Notes: a model not told the origin generated them from the letters alone. Shown: positions 48,289 to 62,939, counted from the first letter of the stretch. The stretch: DNA of 64,000 nucleotides from Utricularia gibba (GCA_002189035.1 CM007989.1:6987501-7051500), one strand, 5' to 3'. Made by a program: numbers and translations.

Positions 48289-49129
48289 AAAAATCAATTA
48301 ATTCTTTTTATATTAATGTGTGGCAGAAGAAGATGGATATCTTCCCTATGGATGATGATTGAGAAAAGTCTCTTTGAATATTAATTTTTTATATTAGTTA
48401 ATGATATAAAACTATGAATAAATAAAACTACCAAAAATATATCATGAATAATCATGATATAAAACTATGAATAAATAAAACTACCAAAAATATATCATGA
48501 ATAATCATATTATGAAGAGTTATAGAGTTACCATGTAATTTAGGAAGCTATCCTTTTGTTTGTAATTTTTCATTTCCAATGGATCATCCATTCTAATAGT
48601 AATCTCATTCAAGTATGTTTAATTTCGGAGTTTTGATGGAATCTGATGTATTAGTATTAATATGATCGTATCGAGTTTTATATAGTCTAAGATAAACTAT
48701 GATTTATGTATTTATTTTGAAATACATTTTATAGATATATTATATAGAATCGACGGGTTAAAAGTATAATATTGAAATATGAAAAATTATATGCAAACTC
48801 TTATGATATGTGAATTTGCATTTCAATTTGATCACATTTGGTAGGTGGATTTAAAGCGTTAAACCTATGGATTTAGGAATCGATTTATGATTTATACAAA
48901 TTCACATTCTGGATGGATTTTTTTAATGGATTAATAAAAAAAAAACTTTTTTAAATATTTCGATCAAATCATATTTTTCATAAACTCAAATAATTATAAG
49001 TCATCTGTTAAATATAACATAACAAAAAGATATTTTTTTATGATTTATTTAAATTTAAATAATTTAAAACATATTAATTTTTTATTGATCTCAGAAGCAT
49101 ATTGAAGTTTCGATGCAACATTTTTTATT
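48289..49129. other. AT-rich intergenic stretch
   Basis: Very AT-rich spacer between CBP60 and the linker-histone gene, with a perfect tandem duplication at 48401-48506. No gene seen. Confidence 0.6.
48401..48506. repeat. Perfect 2 x 53-bp tandem duplication
   Basis: Copy 1 is 48401-48453 and copy 2 is 48454-48506, starting ATGATATAAAACTATGAATA and identical over 53 bp, which implies a recent duplication (or an assembly repeat). Confidence 0.9.
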
Positions 49130-49163
49130 TGGGCCGTAGCTACGAGAAGGGCCTTATTGGGCC
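49130..49163 (+). promoter_or_regulatory. Two Site II motifs before the linker-histone-like gene
   Basis: TGGGCC occurs at 49130-49135 and 49158-49163, about 110-145 bp before the predicted start at 49274. An AAGCCCTAA word at 49205 resembles a telo-box. This is consistent with proliferation-linked control. Confidence 0.5.
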
Positions 49164-49273
49164 GAATTAGATCCAAGTTGCCAACGGTGGACACCCCACC
49201 AATTAAGCCCTAATTTGGTTTGAAATAGGCGAATGGGAAGGTGGTAGAAACAGTCAGTCGCGCGCCATTGGTG

Positions 49274-50346
49274 ATGCTAAGGAAGCGAAATCGATCTCCA
49301 GGCTTCACCGTCATGCGGGGTTCCAACGATTGCATGGAAAAGTTTCGTGATCTTGTACTGAAACTCGCCGAGAGTAATCCAGATGCGCTGTCTTTGACTC
49401 CAGGGGTGGTGACCCGTGTCGAAGGCTTTGTGAACAAGTTTCTGTCTGAGTATGAGGCCCCTGATCATCCTCCCTACTCTGCGGTAATCGTTGCTCACCC
49501 CTTGTTGAATCTTTATTCTTTCATGCGTATTGTTATGTTGATTTTCTACTTTTTGAGGTTGAAATCGCTGGGTCAATGGGTAGTCAGGACACGTTCATTT
49601 ATCTGGAAAACTTTTCGAGTAAAGTGGGATTTTTTATTGTTTTTTTTTACATGAATTCGCCAAAAGGTATGGCCTTTTTTAGTTTAGGTTGTTGAGGTTG
49701 CTAGTTTTGTGTTGGTTTGCAGATGATAGAGAGGGCGATTCATGAAATGGACGAAAAGGAAGGCTCGTGTTTGGAGTCCATTTCTGAGTTTTTGAAAAAA
49801 GAGTATAGTAGGCTGCCATGGGCACATTCGCTATTCCTGCAACATCATCTTGGAAAACTTTGCGAGTCCGGTGATGTTATAAAACATGGCAAGAGGTACA
49901 TGCTTGGAGACGCAAACCTGAGATCATACATATGTAACTTCGAGACATCATCAGGGGCGTTGTCCAAGAAACACCAGGGTAAGGAGGAGGAGGGATGGCG
50001 AGAAAGGTGCCGAAAACAAGTTGAGACGCAGGCAGGAATGGCTGCTAGAGTTCCAGAGCCAAATGCTCATAAACATGGATTCCAGGGACAGGCTGACAGA
50101 TCTCTACATGAAGATTTAGGATCATCATCCTTTTGGAAATCAAGGGTAAATAGCAGGAAACGACCTGGTGATGGGAGCGAGGATCAGAAGAAGTCTGTTC
50201 AGGAGTATCAGAATAAACGCCGCCTAGTGAAACTTCCTAGTCCTTGCAGTGTTGGTAAGGAGGAGCACATGGAAATAACTGATGCAAAGAACCTGTCGAG
50301 GATCAACAGTATAAATGCCATTGTCAAGGGAGACCACGGAAACTGA
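49274..50346 (+). CDS. Linker-histone (H15 winged-helix) domain protein
   Basis: DNA-binding chromatin protein. Two exons, 49274-49483 and 49723-50346, 277 residues; the ATG at 49313 is an alternative start. Exon 2 opens with the H15 fold: MIERAIHEMDEKEGSCLESI, SEFLKKEYSRLPWAHSLFLQ followed by HHLGKLCESGDVIKHGKRYML. In plants this fold is shared by H1, HMGA-like (HON4/5) and TRB proteins. No GRP AT-hook is visible in the tail, and no Myb repeat in the N-terminal part, so it is neither a typical HMGA-like nor a TRB protein. The N-terminal part (EKFRDLVLKLAESNPDALSL) resembles the leader of HON4/5-like proteins. The tail is basic and Lys/Arg/Ser-rich. Nuclear role inferred. Confidence 0.82.
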
Positions 50347-50803
50347 CAGTATGTCACAAGGAACTCGCTTTTGTTATTAATGAGAAGCATTTTGAAAGTC
50401 TCCATGAAGAGAAGCCTGATGAGGAGCAACAGAACAAACGGTGTGGTTGAGGGACAACTTCCAAATCTAGTAGTGTGTTAACCAGAATGAAGCCCTTCAA
50501 AGGATGAAGTTTATCTTCTTCCCCGACTCCCAGTGCTATATAATTTGTTCTTGGAAGCACGTTATTTGGCATTTTTGCAGCACTACATCAACTGATGTTA
50601 AGGAACACTGGATTCTTTTTATTTGTAAGACACAACAGACAGAGATAGAAATGAAAGTGGCATCAGGAACCTTGCGTAGATGCAAATAACACTCCAGGTA
50701 CACGCCATCGCCCTTATCTGTTTGCAACTCTGTACCTGGATGCATTCGATGACTCAGATCCTTCACATCAAATCTCATTATATTTCTCTCTTGTTTTCAC
50801 CTT

Positions 50804-50819
50804 CCCCCCCCCCCCCCCC
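50804..50819 (+). repeat. C16 homopolymer
   Basis: An uninterrupted run of 16 C, followed by a TCTT/T-run/A-run segment. Such a tract is hard to sequence accurately and its length is doubtful. Confidence 0.9.
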
Positions 50820-51321
50820 TTCTTTTTTTCTCAAAAAAAAACCTAGAATATGTAGTTTGGTTGACCAGAGTGTTGCTAAAAAGCTCCATTGGAATCGATT
50901 TAGTTCACCCTTATCAGGAGTATAGATGCCTACCCTCTTTAATAATTCAGCCTAAACAGGGAAAAATAGTGGCTCTTGTGTGTGCGTGCACGTTCATCAC
51001 ACGAGCACCATCCTGATGGATCCAATCCTATCTACATGTTCATCATCATCCTCACCCCCTCTGCACATTTCAACTCCATCCCATGCTTGAACTCTCGACC
51101 TGCTTACTACTACATAAAAGTACTCAAAAGATCATGTTCACTATCTAAAGAAATTTATTATTATAATATTAGTATTTCATGTTGTACTTATATTTTATTT
51201 AATATAATTTACTAAAAAAGTTTTAAAAAGTTAGTATTATTTTGAAACTAGTGTTTGACTCACCAACCCAAATTCCAAATCGAGATCAAGCATTTTGAAC
51301 TTCGATTAGAAAACATAAGCT

Positions 51322-51535
51322 GTATTTTGTCAAATTTTTTAAGTTTATTTTTACTTTTTAAAAATAAAAACAATTTTGTTCTAAAATGTTATCAATTGTA
51401 AAAATATTTTTATCAAAAATAATTTTGAAATTGTACTATAAAAATTAATTTTGAAAAAATAATGAATAAATTATTTTTACTTTTCTAAAATAATTTTGAA
51501 AAGTAAAAATAAATTCTCGAAATTTTTCAAAATAC
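51322..51535. mobile_element. Foldback/MITE-like element, copy 1
   Basis: About 214 bp with inverted ends GTATTTTG (51322-51329) and CAAAATAC (51528-51535) and an imperfect inner palindrome (TTTATTTTTACTTTTTAAAA against TTTTGAAAAGTAAAAATAAA). Its core is similar to copy 2. No clear target-site duplication; classification is tentative. Confidence 0.5.
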
Positions 51536-52281
51536 TACTATAGAGTAAAATCATGTTTGCGTATTACTACTTCATTTACTCGATACTATTACTATTGAAA
51601 TTAAGGATCCAAAATGGGTACTTGAAGTCCTAATTCACGAGAATATATTATTAGAATCATTAAAGAAATATAATTTATTAATTATCAATAGATATAAACA
51701 TGAATAATAAATATACTTGATAGTTAAAATTACATAAATAGTTCTCTTATCTTTCAAATAAAAAAAATAGAACCCTACATCCTTGTAAATTATAATACTT
51801 CCTTTTTCATGGCACCATAGTTTGAATGTTTGTATAAGAATACATTATATTAGGGATGGTAGGTTTTGAAAAGGGGATGGTGATATAAAGTAGAGTAAAG
51901 AGAATGGTGCATGAAATAATATAGTAATTGTAGAGTAGAGCATGGGACATGCAGAGGTTTACACGCAACCGCGACCTGTAATAACATCACAAGAAAGAAC
52001 GGGTCGTGTTCAAAGAGTTCAACTTGGGAGTTCCCACTTCATGTCCCACCCACCCCTCAATTCAATTCCAGGCTCCGCTGGGTGGTCCTTTTTCAACGAC
52101 TAGGAGATTTCGCTGACCCCCAATAATAAGATATAACGTATTTGAAAAAAAAAATTGATCAACTTTAATATAAAAATTTTATCTTAATATTTATTATAAG
52201 ATCTATAAAAAAAAACCTTATAGCTTTAGACTAGTGTATTATATTCAATATGAATTATTACGATTTACAAGATATTAAAGG

Positions 52282-52509
52282 AGTGTTCTTAAAAATTTTT
52301 AAATTTTTTTTTATTTTTTAAAAATAAAAATAGTTTTGTTTTAGAACGTTTTTAATTGTGAAAATAATTCTATCAAAAACATTTTTAAAATTATAACTAC
52401 AAAAATTATTTTTGAAAAAGTAATTAGTTGGTTATTTTTACTTTTTATTTCTATTTTTCAAGTAATTTTAAAAAATTAAAAATAGGTTTCAAAATTTTTT
52501 CAAAACACT
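52282..52509. mobile_element. Foldback/MITE-like element, copy 2
   Basis: About 228 bp with ends AGTGTT and AACACT. The core aligns with copy 1 in the same orientation (AAAATAAAAA, TTTTGTT, ATCAAAAA, ACTA-AAAATTA, TTTTGAAAAA), roughly three quarters identical by eye. No coding capacity. Confidence 0.5.
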
Positions 52510-53903
52510 ACTTAAGTGCAAAGTTCTTAAAATGAGTTTTAAAATGGTATATTAAGTACAACAAGAATTATAACTCTTTATTTTATATTATCAATACATT
52601 GGTTTGATATATTCACTCTTTATAAAGGGAAGGTATTCTCCAAGGACATTTGACCCACCCCCGATTTCCTATGATGATCGCATGAATGCGATCAATTCAA
52701 AATGAGTTTCGAAATGATATGTTTTGATTAATATTGATCATCACGATTTGAAAGATATCGTATAATTGACATGGATATGTTGCAATTCCACGTTACTCAT
52801 CGGATGATGGGATCATCCATTCGTGATTGTATGCGATAACTTTTGGGTATGAAATTTATGTAAAAAACGAGGGATTGATTTGGGCAACGTATGGGAGAAA
52901 TGGTGATGGACGGCTGTGATCAAACGTGGCGCGTTTTTTAATTTTTAAATTCGAATATCTTGTTGTTTGTACGCAATAATTCATGATTTTTTTTTAATTA
53001 TTGTGATTGGGACTGGTGCATGAACAGCCACCACCCACACACCCGTGCGGGTGTGTCTGTGGGAGGGCTATAGTCTATAGATGAGGACGTCCTCGGCGTT
53101 TGATGAAATTGCGCTCCTCATTTTCGTATTTTTCTGGTGATCGCTGATGCAGTGATCTCGCTGTTGGTCGGACCAACCGGGAGGCTGAAGTTTTTAATTT
53201 GGAGTCGTTGTCTTCGATTCTGGACCGCACGTAGTTGATCTTTTGATTTGATTCGGGGATTTTCATCTTTGCTACTCGCCTTCCTGTTTACCTCTTTTTA
53301 TAGGCGTTTCTTCTTTTTTGTTTAGTGGGTTTTCCTCAAAAACTCCTAGGAATTTTGAGAAAGGGAGACTCCGACACTGGGTATTATGCTTTGCTTTTAC
53401 GGATCCGGTTTCCCATCCTCTTCGTATTTTGCTTGTGTGTTTGTTCTGGAGTAGATCCATTATATCTTGAGAATCACCACGAAGCGAATTTTATGGACGT
53501 AGAGTTTGTTGGTTCTATTTACTTCTCCTCTAGATCTCAAGCTAGTCGGGAATCCCATAAAGATCAGACCTTGAGATCATTCAAGTCTGATGTTTGGATG
53601 GAAAAAACTGAGAATGATCTAACCTCGTTGTTATAGCTAATCGCCTCTTTTCTTTCTTCTTCTTCTGGGAAGGCGGGAGTCAATCACCGGATCTGATTTT
53701 TATGCATACCCTGTTGCAGGATTTGCCTGAAAAAACTATTTGTTTTTGTGAAGTTTCCCCCTTTCTGAGTCTAGGAATTCTTTTAACTGAAACCCCTGTA
53801 GAATCGTTCCTGTATCCTGTTTGTTTTGTCCCGCCGTTTTCTCGAGATACAAGGGAGAGGTCATTTTAAAGAAAACTTGGGAATTGAGAGCTTGTTTTTC
53901 AAA

Positions 53904-56804
<2,901 letters not shown>

Positions 56805-57272
56805 AAAAAAAAGTTGATCGATGCCTAAGGTTTGTTGCTATGGGTGAACAGGTGTGAATGGTGACCCTCAGTTTGGAAGGAAAAGAGCAACATCAGCAAT
56901 AAGGCTGGCTCGCTCTGTATGAATGAATATGCTGCAAAATGGCCCAAGGCAGCTTAGCTATGTGACTTTTATACTTTGCGTTTGGACAATATCATGAACT
57001 CTGTCTGTGTGTGGTGTGGATACAATGTACCAACGATTGTCTGATGATGATGATGAAAAATCTCAACTTCTCTAACGCTGGCATTGTTCTTCAAAGAGTT
57101 ATGGGATGAAGCTGTAAAATATCATCTTCATACAAATAAGGGTTCCCCAGACAGTAAAAATATCAGTGTGGATTTAAGGTTATTTTAATGGAGATTATAC
57201 AACCAAATGATCATTAGTTGGAAATAAATCACCAGCTTTTTCCACTGGCCAGCTTTCTGTTCGAGCAGATCC
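56805..57272. other. Convergent 3' spacer
   Basis: 3' flank of the MAP kinase gene and of the minus-strand proline-rich gene. A possible extra 3' exon of the kinase starts after GAACAG at 56851. No other feature. Confidence 0.4.
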
Positions 57273-57746
57273 TCAGATACCCATCACCCACACCCACGCA
57301 ACCATCAACCCAATAACAGAAACGCCGCGGCAGCGCTCCACGCCAGAGTAGTACGGGTATACCTGGTATATATTTCCCGGCGGCGCGTTTGTGTACGCGT
57401 AGGATGGTGTTGGTGGTGTTGGTGGTGCTGGGCGTGGCGACGGTGGCGGAGGTGGGCACAAAGTGGTCGGAGGTGGACGTGGCTTAATCGGGGGTGGCGG
57501 AGGCGAGGCACAGAGGTTGTCGCAGGGACAGTTGCCGCCGCACCTGTTGACGGAATCCGGCGAGGTTTGATCCTGAATCTGTCTTCTGGGATTCTCCAAA
57601 TATGACCCGTCTAGTAAATTCACGAAGAGGATGAGAATACAGATGGCGATCTGCAGAAGCTTCAGATCAGCAGCCATGAGACTGGAGACAGGGAGGATGA
57701 GCAAAGAAGGCTCCATTAATAATCCTTTGAGTTGAGCTGGAAACAT
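57273..57746 (-). CDS. Small proline-rich, probably GPI-anchored cell-surface protein
   Basis: Single exon on the minus strand, up to 157 residues; the likely start is the Met before AADLKLLQIAICILILFVNL at about 57677, which gives a good signal peptide. Four cysteines (RCGGNCPCDNLC) precede a proline block (SPPPPPIKPRPPPTTLCPP..., SPRPAPPTPPTPS) and a Tyr-rich stretch (PPGNIYQVYPYYSG). The C-terminus is hydrophobic (VSVIGLMVAWVWVMGI), as in GPI-anchored proteins. It resembles small hydroxyproline-rich or leucine-rich-extensin-like proteins of unknown role. The 'other frame' near the C-terminus is also hydrophobic, so a one-base gap cannot be excluded. Confidence 0.65.
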   Translation of the reverse strand: MFPAQLKGLLMEPSLLILPVSSLMAADLKLLQIAICILILFVNLLDGSYLENPRRQIQDQTSPDSVNRCGGNCPCDNLCASPPPPPIKPRPPPTTLCPPPPPSPRPAPPTPPTPSYAYTNAPPGNIYQVYPYYSGVERCRGVSVIGLMVAWVWVMGI

Positions 57747-57979
57747 TTAATATCAAAATTGGAAAAAAATCATTTTTATTTAAAAAATATGGAAAAAAAG
57801 GGATAAGGACAAGATAAGCGAGTGGTGGGAACATGAAAAAAGCAAATTCTTTTTCTCTCTGGCATCATCATCTTACATTAAATTAAACATTTTTTTTTGC
57901 ATTAAAATTATATTTTGTCTGATTTTTTTGAATATTAAATTCAACTGGGAAAAAAGGTGTAGGAAGTAGAGAGCAAGCG

Positions 57980-58441
57980 CTAGCCGAAGGAATCCGGGCA
58001 AAGTTTTGTCGAACCAGCAGTCCTCCGAGGTTCATCCCCAGGTTCGTTATCATGCCGACCTCGAGTTCCAGTAGAGTATTTATCTAAAGAATTACAGAAT
58101 TCAAGGCCTGATGATGTGTCCAATTCAAGGTCGAACAGACAATGAATCAGGGAGCAGAACTGGGAGGAGGACTGCTTGCCAGACAAGTATTGCAAGGAGA
58201 CCCACGGCGGCGGGGACGGAGGAAAGCGGTGGGCGGGGCCGGCTTCGACTAGAAGGGAACGTGGGACTTGGAAAATGAACGGCCATGTGCTGCTTTTATA
58301 GATGCTCAGCCGAACTACGACCTGACCGGCTGTTGAAAGTTTTCCCTCAACAACCCTCTTACGGTTACGGGTAGCTACTAAATAAATGATGCCAACAAAC
58401 AAGCGTTTCTGCAATAATGGATTGCCTTGGTGGAGGAGCAT
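57980..58441 (-). CDS. Uncharacterised open frame, 153 codons
   Basis: An uninterrupted minus frame in a relatively GC-rich island between AT-rich stretches. It encodes SPPPWVSLQYLSGKQSSSQF and LFDLELDTSSGLEFCNSLDK, with no signal peptide, membrane segment or domain that I recognise. The frame contains a possible donor (CTCGAG|GTCGGC). It may be an exon of a small gene, and the true start is unknown. Low confidence. Confidence 0.3.
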   Translation of the reverse strand: MLLHQGNPLLQKRLFVGIIYLVATRNRKRVVEGKLSTAGQVVVRLSIYKSSTWPFIFQVPRSLLVEAGPAHRFPPSPPPWVSLQYLSGKQSSSQFCSLIHCLFDLELDTSSGLEFCNSLDKYSTGTRGRHDNEPGDEPRRTAGSTKLCPDSFG

Positions 58442-59450
58442 TACTCTACCCCTCTGTGAAACAGCACATTCGATGTAAATGCAGTTGTGGGACTTTCAAA
58501 TTCAGCTTGCCGTAGCCAATGAACAGCTAGATTTACTGCTGTCATTTCAAAATGTTTCCTTTTTTGTTTTGTTTTTGAAGCGCGAAGTGGGATGCTGGAA
58601 TGAGGGAGTAGAAGTAGGTAGCATTCTTGAATCCCTCGGACACACTATTAGTGGCCACCTACCACCAGAACCTAACAAAATCCACTTGCAGACTGCCGTT
58701 TTATTACTTGTAAAAAGAAGTACATGGGGTGTCCTGAGCAAGCCTTGCTGTAGGAATGGGGGTCATTTTGAAAACTAATCACGGTTAAAATAACTCTTTA
58801 CAAAACTAACCATCGTTATCTTAATTTAGAAAACTATCCATCTTACTATTTATATGTATATATACGTATTATAAATGTAATAATTTGTATTTTATTAATA
58901 TAAAATATCCATTTTCAAAAAATAGAATCTACATATTTTTTTATTATAATATTTACATAAAATATTTTTATTTTATAAAACCTGACACAAAAATAATAAT
59001 ATATTATTTATTTAAAATATAAGTTTCAAAAACTTTTTATTAAATTGTCAGTACAATTTAAATTTTTTTTTAAAAATAAATTTGTATAAAGGTTTTGAAA
59101 AACAATTATTCTAGTTTTTCATAATCATAAATCTCTATTCCTTCAAATCAATTCTAAAAATTTAAAAATATTAATACATTTTTCAAAAAATTTATTATTA
59201 AACACTTTATTATTAAAGATTCAAAATTTCATATTTCCAAATATTTCTAAATTCAAAATGTCTATAATAAAATGAACAATATAATTGTAAATTCTTATGA
59301 ATTAAATATACAAAAACAAATTAATGATGTTTTAATTATTTAAATTATATTAATTGATTTACATAAAAATTATAATTAAACACAATTTCATGTGTTACCC
59401 ACATCCATCGGCAATTCACACGGGCGTAGTCCTCAGCAACCCACACGAGC

Positions 59451-59506
59451 GTGGGTTATGTAACCCACGTCCGTGTGTCCTCACCAACTCACACGGACGT
59501 CCGTGT
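59451..59506. repeat. Two perfect palindromes in a GC-rich island
   Basis: GTGGGTTATGTAACCCAC (59451-59468, 8-bp arms with a TG spacer) and ACACGGACGTCCGTGT (59491-59506, 16-bp perfect palindrome). Confidence 0.85.
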
Positions 59507-59653
59507 CCTCAGTATGACCCAGGTACGAGTCGGGTCAAGCACTTTACCCGCACAAGTTTGACCCACCGAGTCAGCCACTTAATTTTTGATCCGGTAGGTC
59601 GGACTCTTACTCGTACCAGTCCCACCCATACCAGCTCTAATTGTAATATAATC

Positions 59654-59820
59654 AATTGCGGTGATTATGTAAATAATATTTTCAAATGGTTAAGTTACTA
59701 TAATTAGCCGATTACACTGACTACGTAAATAATATTTAAAAATAGGAAAATCAATGTAATTACTTGATTGCGGTGACTATAAAAAAATATTTTAAAAAAC
59801 ATAAGTCACCGCAATTGTTA
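59654..59820. repeat. Diverged direct and inverted repeats around ATTGCGGTGA
   Basis: Copies: CAATTGCGGTGATTATGTAA (59653), GCCGATTACACTGACTACGT (59707), TGATTGCGGTGACTATAAAA (59764), and the inverted TAAGTCACCGCAATTG (59802-59817). The last two form a stem of about 14 bp. Confidence 0.6.
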
Positions 59821-61140
59821 AATTTCGTAGATAATATTTTACATTTACTTTAAATATTGTTAAATTAAGAAAATAGTTGAATAAATATTTTTAAAGCATG
59901 ATAAATAAATTATTTAGTATTTTAATTTATAAATACTTAAAAAATTATAAATTTACTTTAAAACATTATATTTATTATTTAATTCTTTAAACCATTTTAT
60001 TGAAATAAAGAATATGTGATATATTTTCTTACATAAATCATTTGAACATTGCATGTTATTTGCATCAAATTCTTTTTTGAATACCTATGTTTTTATTTTA
60101 AATTTATATCATATATCATCCAATCTTTATTTATTATTTGAATCAAGTGTCTTTTATTTTCTTTGAAATTTGTATTATGTATTACTTAAATTTAAAATGT
60201 TATTTGGATTGACTTACTATTTTTTTATTTTATATTTGTTATACATCATACACTATAGTATTGTTTAGATTGTGTATATTTTTAATTTAAATGCCAAAGT
60301 ATTATTCCGAAGGTTTGACTTTTATTTATCATAAATTTGTATTATATATCATCTAATCATTAAATGTTATTTGGACATCTTGTTTATTTTATATTTTAAA
60401 TTCATGTTTTGTTATTTTTTCAAGTAATACTAAAGATTTTTTTCTCAAGTGTAATGAATGAAATAAAAAAATATTTGTTAATTTAAAATATATACAATAA
60501 GAAATAAATTTCAAATATATATAGATATTTTTTTGCTATTTTACTTAAAAATTCCTTGAAATTTGAATTTTACTACATGTTTATAATTATTTATTTTTAT
60601 AAATCATATAAATCTAATAGACTTATATATTTGTAAATGTTGTTCGTAATTTTTTTATACATGTTCGTACCATTTTTTAATGTTTTTATGAATAATGAAT
60701 AGAATTATTTAGGTAATATTAAGTACATAAGGTTTTTCAAATAAAAATTATACATTTTTAACACATTATGCATAGTTAAATATTATTTGTGTTCCTAAAA
60801 AATCATTTTTGGTTATCATTCGTAATAAAAAAAGATAGATTAAAACAATTTTACTAAAATATAAAATTTTTATCATTAATAATTATAGAAAAGAAAAGAA
60901 AAAATGAAAAAAAAAATAATACGTGAAGAGAATACATTGATTAAAAAATCCAAGTATTTTTTTAAAAATAAATATATAGATAACCATTGATGTCAATTAT
61001 TTCAACTAAAACTTAAATAAATAAGTTTTCTTAAAAAAATACCTATTTTTTTCTTCATCCAAAAACTTACGATTCTTTTGAAATTCTCAAAATACATTTT
61101 AAAATAAAAAAGGTCTTACATAAACAAATAGAAAAACATT

Positions 61141-62260
61141 TCAAAATAGTTGACGACAATACGGAAATAAAGGATGACACTGATCTATAGGCATTTGTCC
61201 AAAAAAATACCTACGGTAGTAATCTTCAACATCTTGTGCCAACCGTAATCCCTCAAGATAATTACGTATTTCACCACCTTCACCAAGTGCATTATCTTCA
61301 AGTTTGTCATAATTGTACGACTCCGGATGAATACAAGTATGCACCTATAAATATAAGTTAAACTCATAATGTTATAAAAGAAGGTAGATTGTAAAATTTA
61401 AAATGTAAAAAATGATATCTTACCGGATTTTTAATGCACTTGTAAGGTGAATCATCTATCAATAATGTATTATTGATATTGTAAACACCATTATATTCAT
61501 ACCAAACGTTTGCTAGCTTTTTTAAGACCACCTTCTTGAATGGCTTATCAATAATCTTTATGTCGGTTGGAGTAACATAAGATGCATCCCACTGAAATAT
61601 CCACTGACTTCGTCTACCAAATCCAAAAATCCATTGAAGTATTCATGACAATTGAGCCCTTAAAACATAATTAATAAAAATAGTGTTAGTTTTTAAAAGA
61701 ATGATAGTCTAAACATTATATGATACCCTCTACGTGATGACCAAATTGCAACATCAAATTGTTCAAGGCATCAATTCATGAATTCTCTAGCAAAAGGTCT
61801 CAAATACACTGCATATTCAAAAAAATATGTAAGGGAATTAATTTTGATAGCTAATTTGAAATAAAAAATCAAAGTTAATTAATGTAATAAAAAAATAATT
61901 GAATATCCATGAAATCAAATAATAAATAATTTTACCTTCTTGATGATATATTTTCATGTCCGGGATGCGAACATGACTATCTCTTGAAGTAGTTCTATAT
62001 GATGGTAGATCACAAAAGATCTCATTTACGTAAAAAATAATCAATTTACTTGCAATTGGAGGATCATTATAGATTACTTCAATTGATACCACTGATTCAT
62101 GAAATGATGATGTTTCTTCATGTTGTAAATTGACGGTTTCTAGCTCTAGTTCTTCATCTTCAGTAACATCATCATCATCCCTTAGCAAATTACGTCTCAC
62201 CGTACCACACCAAAATTTCTTTATTCCAGGAACTTCTAGAAATCGAGGCTCAATGTCTCA
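61141..62260 (-). pseudogene. Degenerate FCP1/NLI-interacting-factor-like phosphatase (HAD family)
   Basis: On the minus strand, pieces match the FCP1-homology domain of plant CTD-phosphatase-like proteins: N-terminal region with KLIIFYVNEIFCD (about 62040-62000), then RPFAREFMN-stop-CLEQFDVAIWSS (61801-61730), then SQWIFQWDASYVTPTDIKII and NTLLIDDSPYKCIKNP (61620-61424), then the last exon VHTCIHPESYNYDKLEDNAL...YLEGLRLAQDVEDYY (61141-61344). The family's nucleophile segment LVLDLNG reads IIFYVNE, so the catalytic Asp is absent; an in-frame TGA interrupts the third piece; and frame changes occur between pieces. The second acidic motif (LLIDDSPYK) is kept. This is best read as a pseudogene or a captured fragment near a Mutator-like element. 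Confidence 0.65.
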
Positions 62261-62939
62261 AAATGAAACTGTCTTACCCTCAAATAAATTCAAGTAGTGA
62301 TTTTTTTGCTCTACATCTAATAGAATAATACCAACATAGAATGAAAGAAATATGAGTACAAATGATAAATAAAAAGAATTTAATAAAATGTAAATTAATT
62401 AAAAAAACATAAAATACCTAGCAAAACAAGAAGGGTACAAAAAATAAAATTAATAATAAATTATCATACAATTCATAAAAAAAAATTCAAACTAAATTTA
62501 AATTCTAAAATCATTTATAACAAAATTAAAAGATTTTTTGATAGAAAATTGTTACCTTTTAGCTTGCCAACGCCATCTCCCCCAACTGCCATTAGTTAAA
62601 ATCTAATCGATGATTATATAGTAGTGCAAACCATATGAAAGATGTTCTTCAATCATCATATCCGCTCTGTAAACCCCTAATCAACTTAATACCAGGTCTT
62701 CCTTGAAGTGTAAACCATTGGTTTTTTTGGTATAAGCACAGACGGTAATAGCAAAAAAAATGTCAAGATCAAGAGGTATATTTTTTTCATTGTAAATTTC
62801 CAAGAAGTCTAAAACATACCCTATTTATTTTAGGGTCAATTGCGCTAAGGGAACATCAATACAATGAAGGATTGATAAAATAAATGACAAGATTGGTAAG
62901 CGTAATCCGCAACGAAAATGTTCGGTAGAAATAGCGATA
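62261..62939. other. AT-rich spacer between the phosphatase fragment and the transposase
   Basis: No open frame with recognisable domains. It could include the rest of the phosphatase fragment's N-terminus and the 5' part of the Mutator-like element. I did not find a clear terminal inverted repeat. Confidence 0.4.

Larger units (their letters stand above)
50347..53903. other. Long AT-rich intergenic region
   Basis: Holds the 3' flank of the linker-histone gene, a 16-base C run (50804-50819), two foldback-like elements (51322-51535 and 52282-52509) and, from about 53000, the promoter and leader of the MAP kinase gene. Open frames here are short and without domains. Confidence 0.6.
58442..61140. 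other. Long AT-rich intergenic region with a short GC-rich palindromic island
   Basis: Almost entirely A/T-rich. At 59395-59640 a GC-richer island contains repeated CACACGGRCG words and two perfect palindromes, followed at 59650-59825 by several diverged repeats around ATTGCGGTGA and its complement TCACCGCAAT. From 59880 to 61140 nothing is recognised. Confidence 0.6.

Noticed and set aside
53046..53300. Minus frame 53075-53266 as coding
   Set aside because: Short, without domains, and in the probable promoter and leader of the MAP kinase gene.
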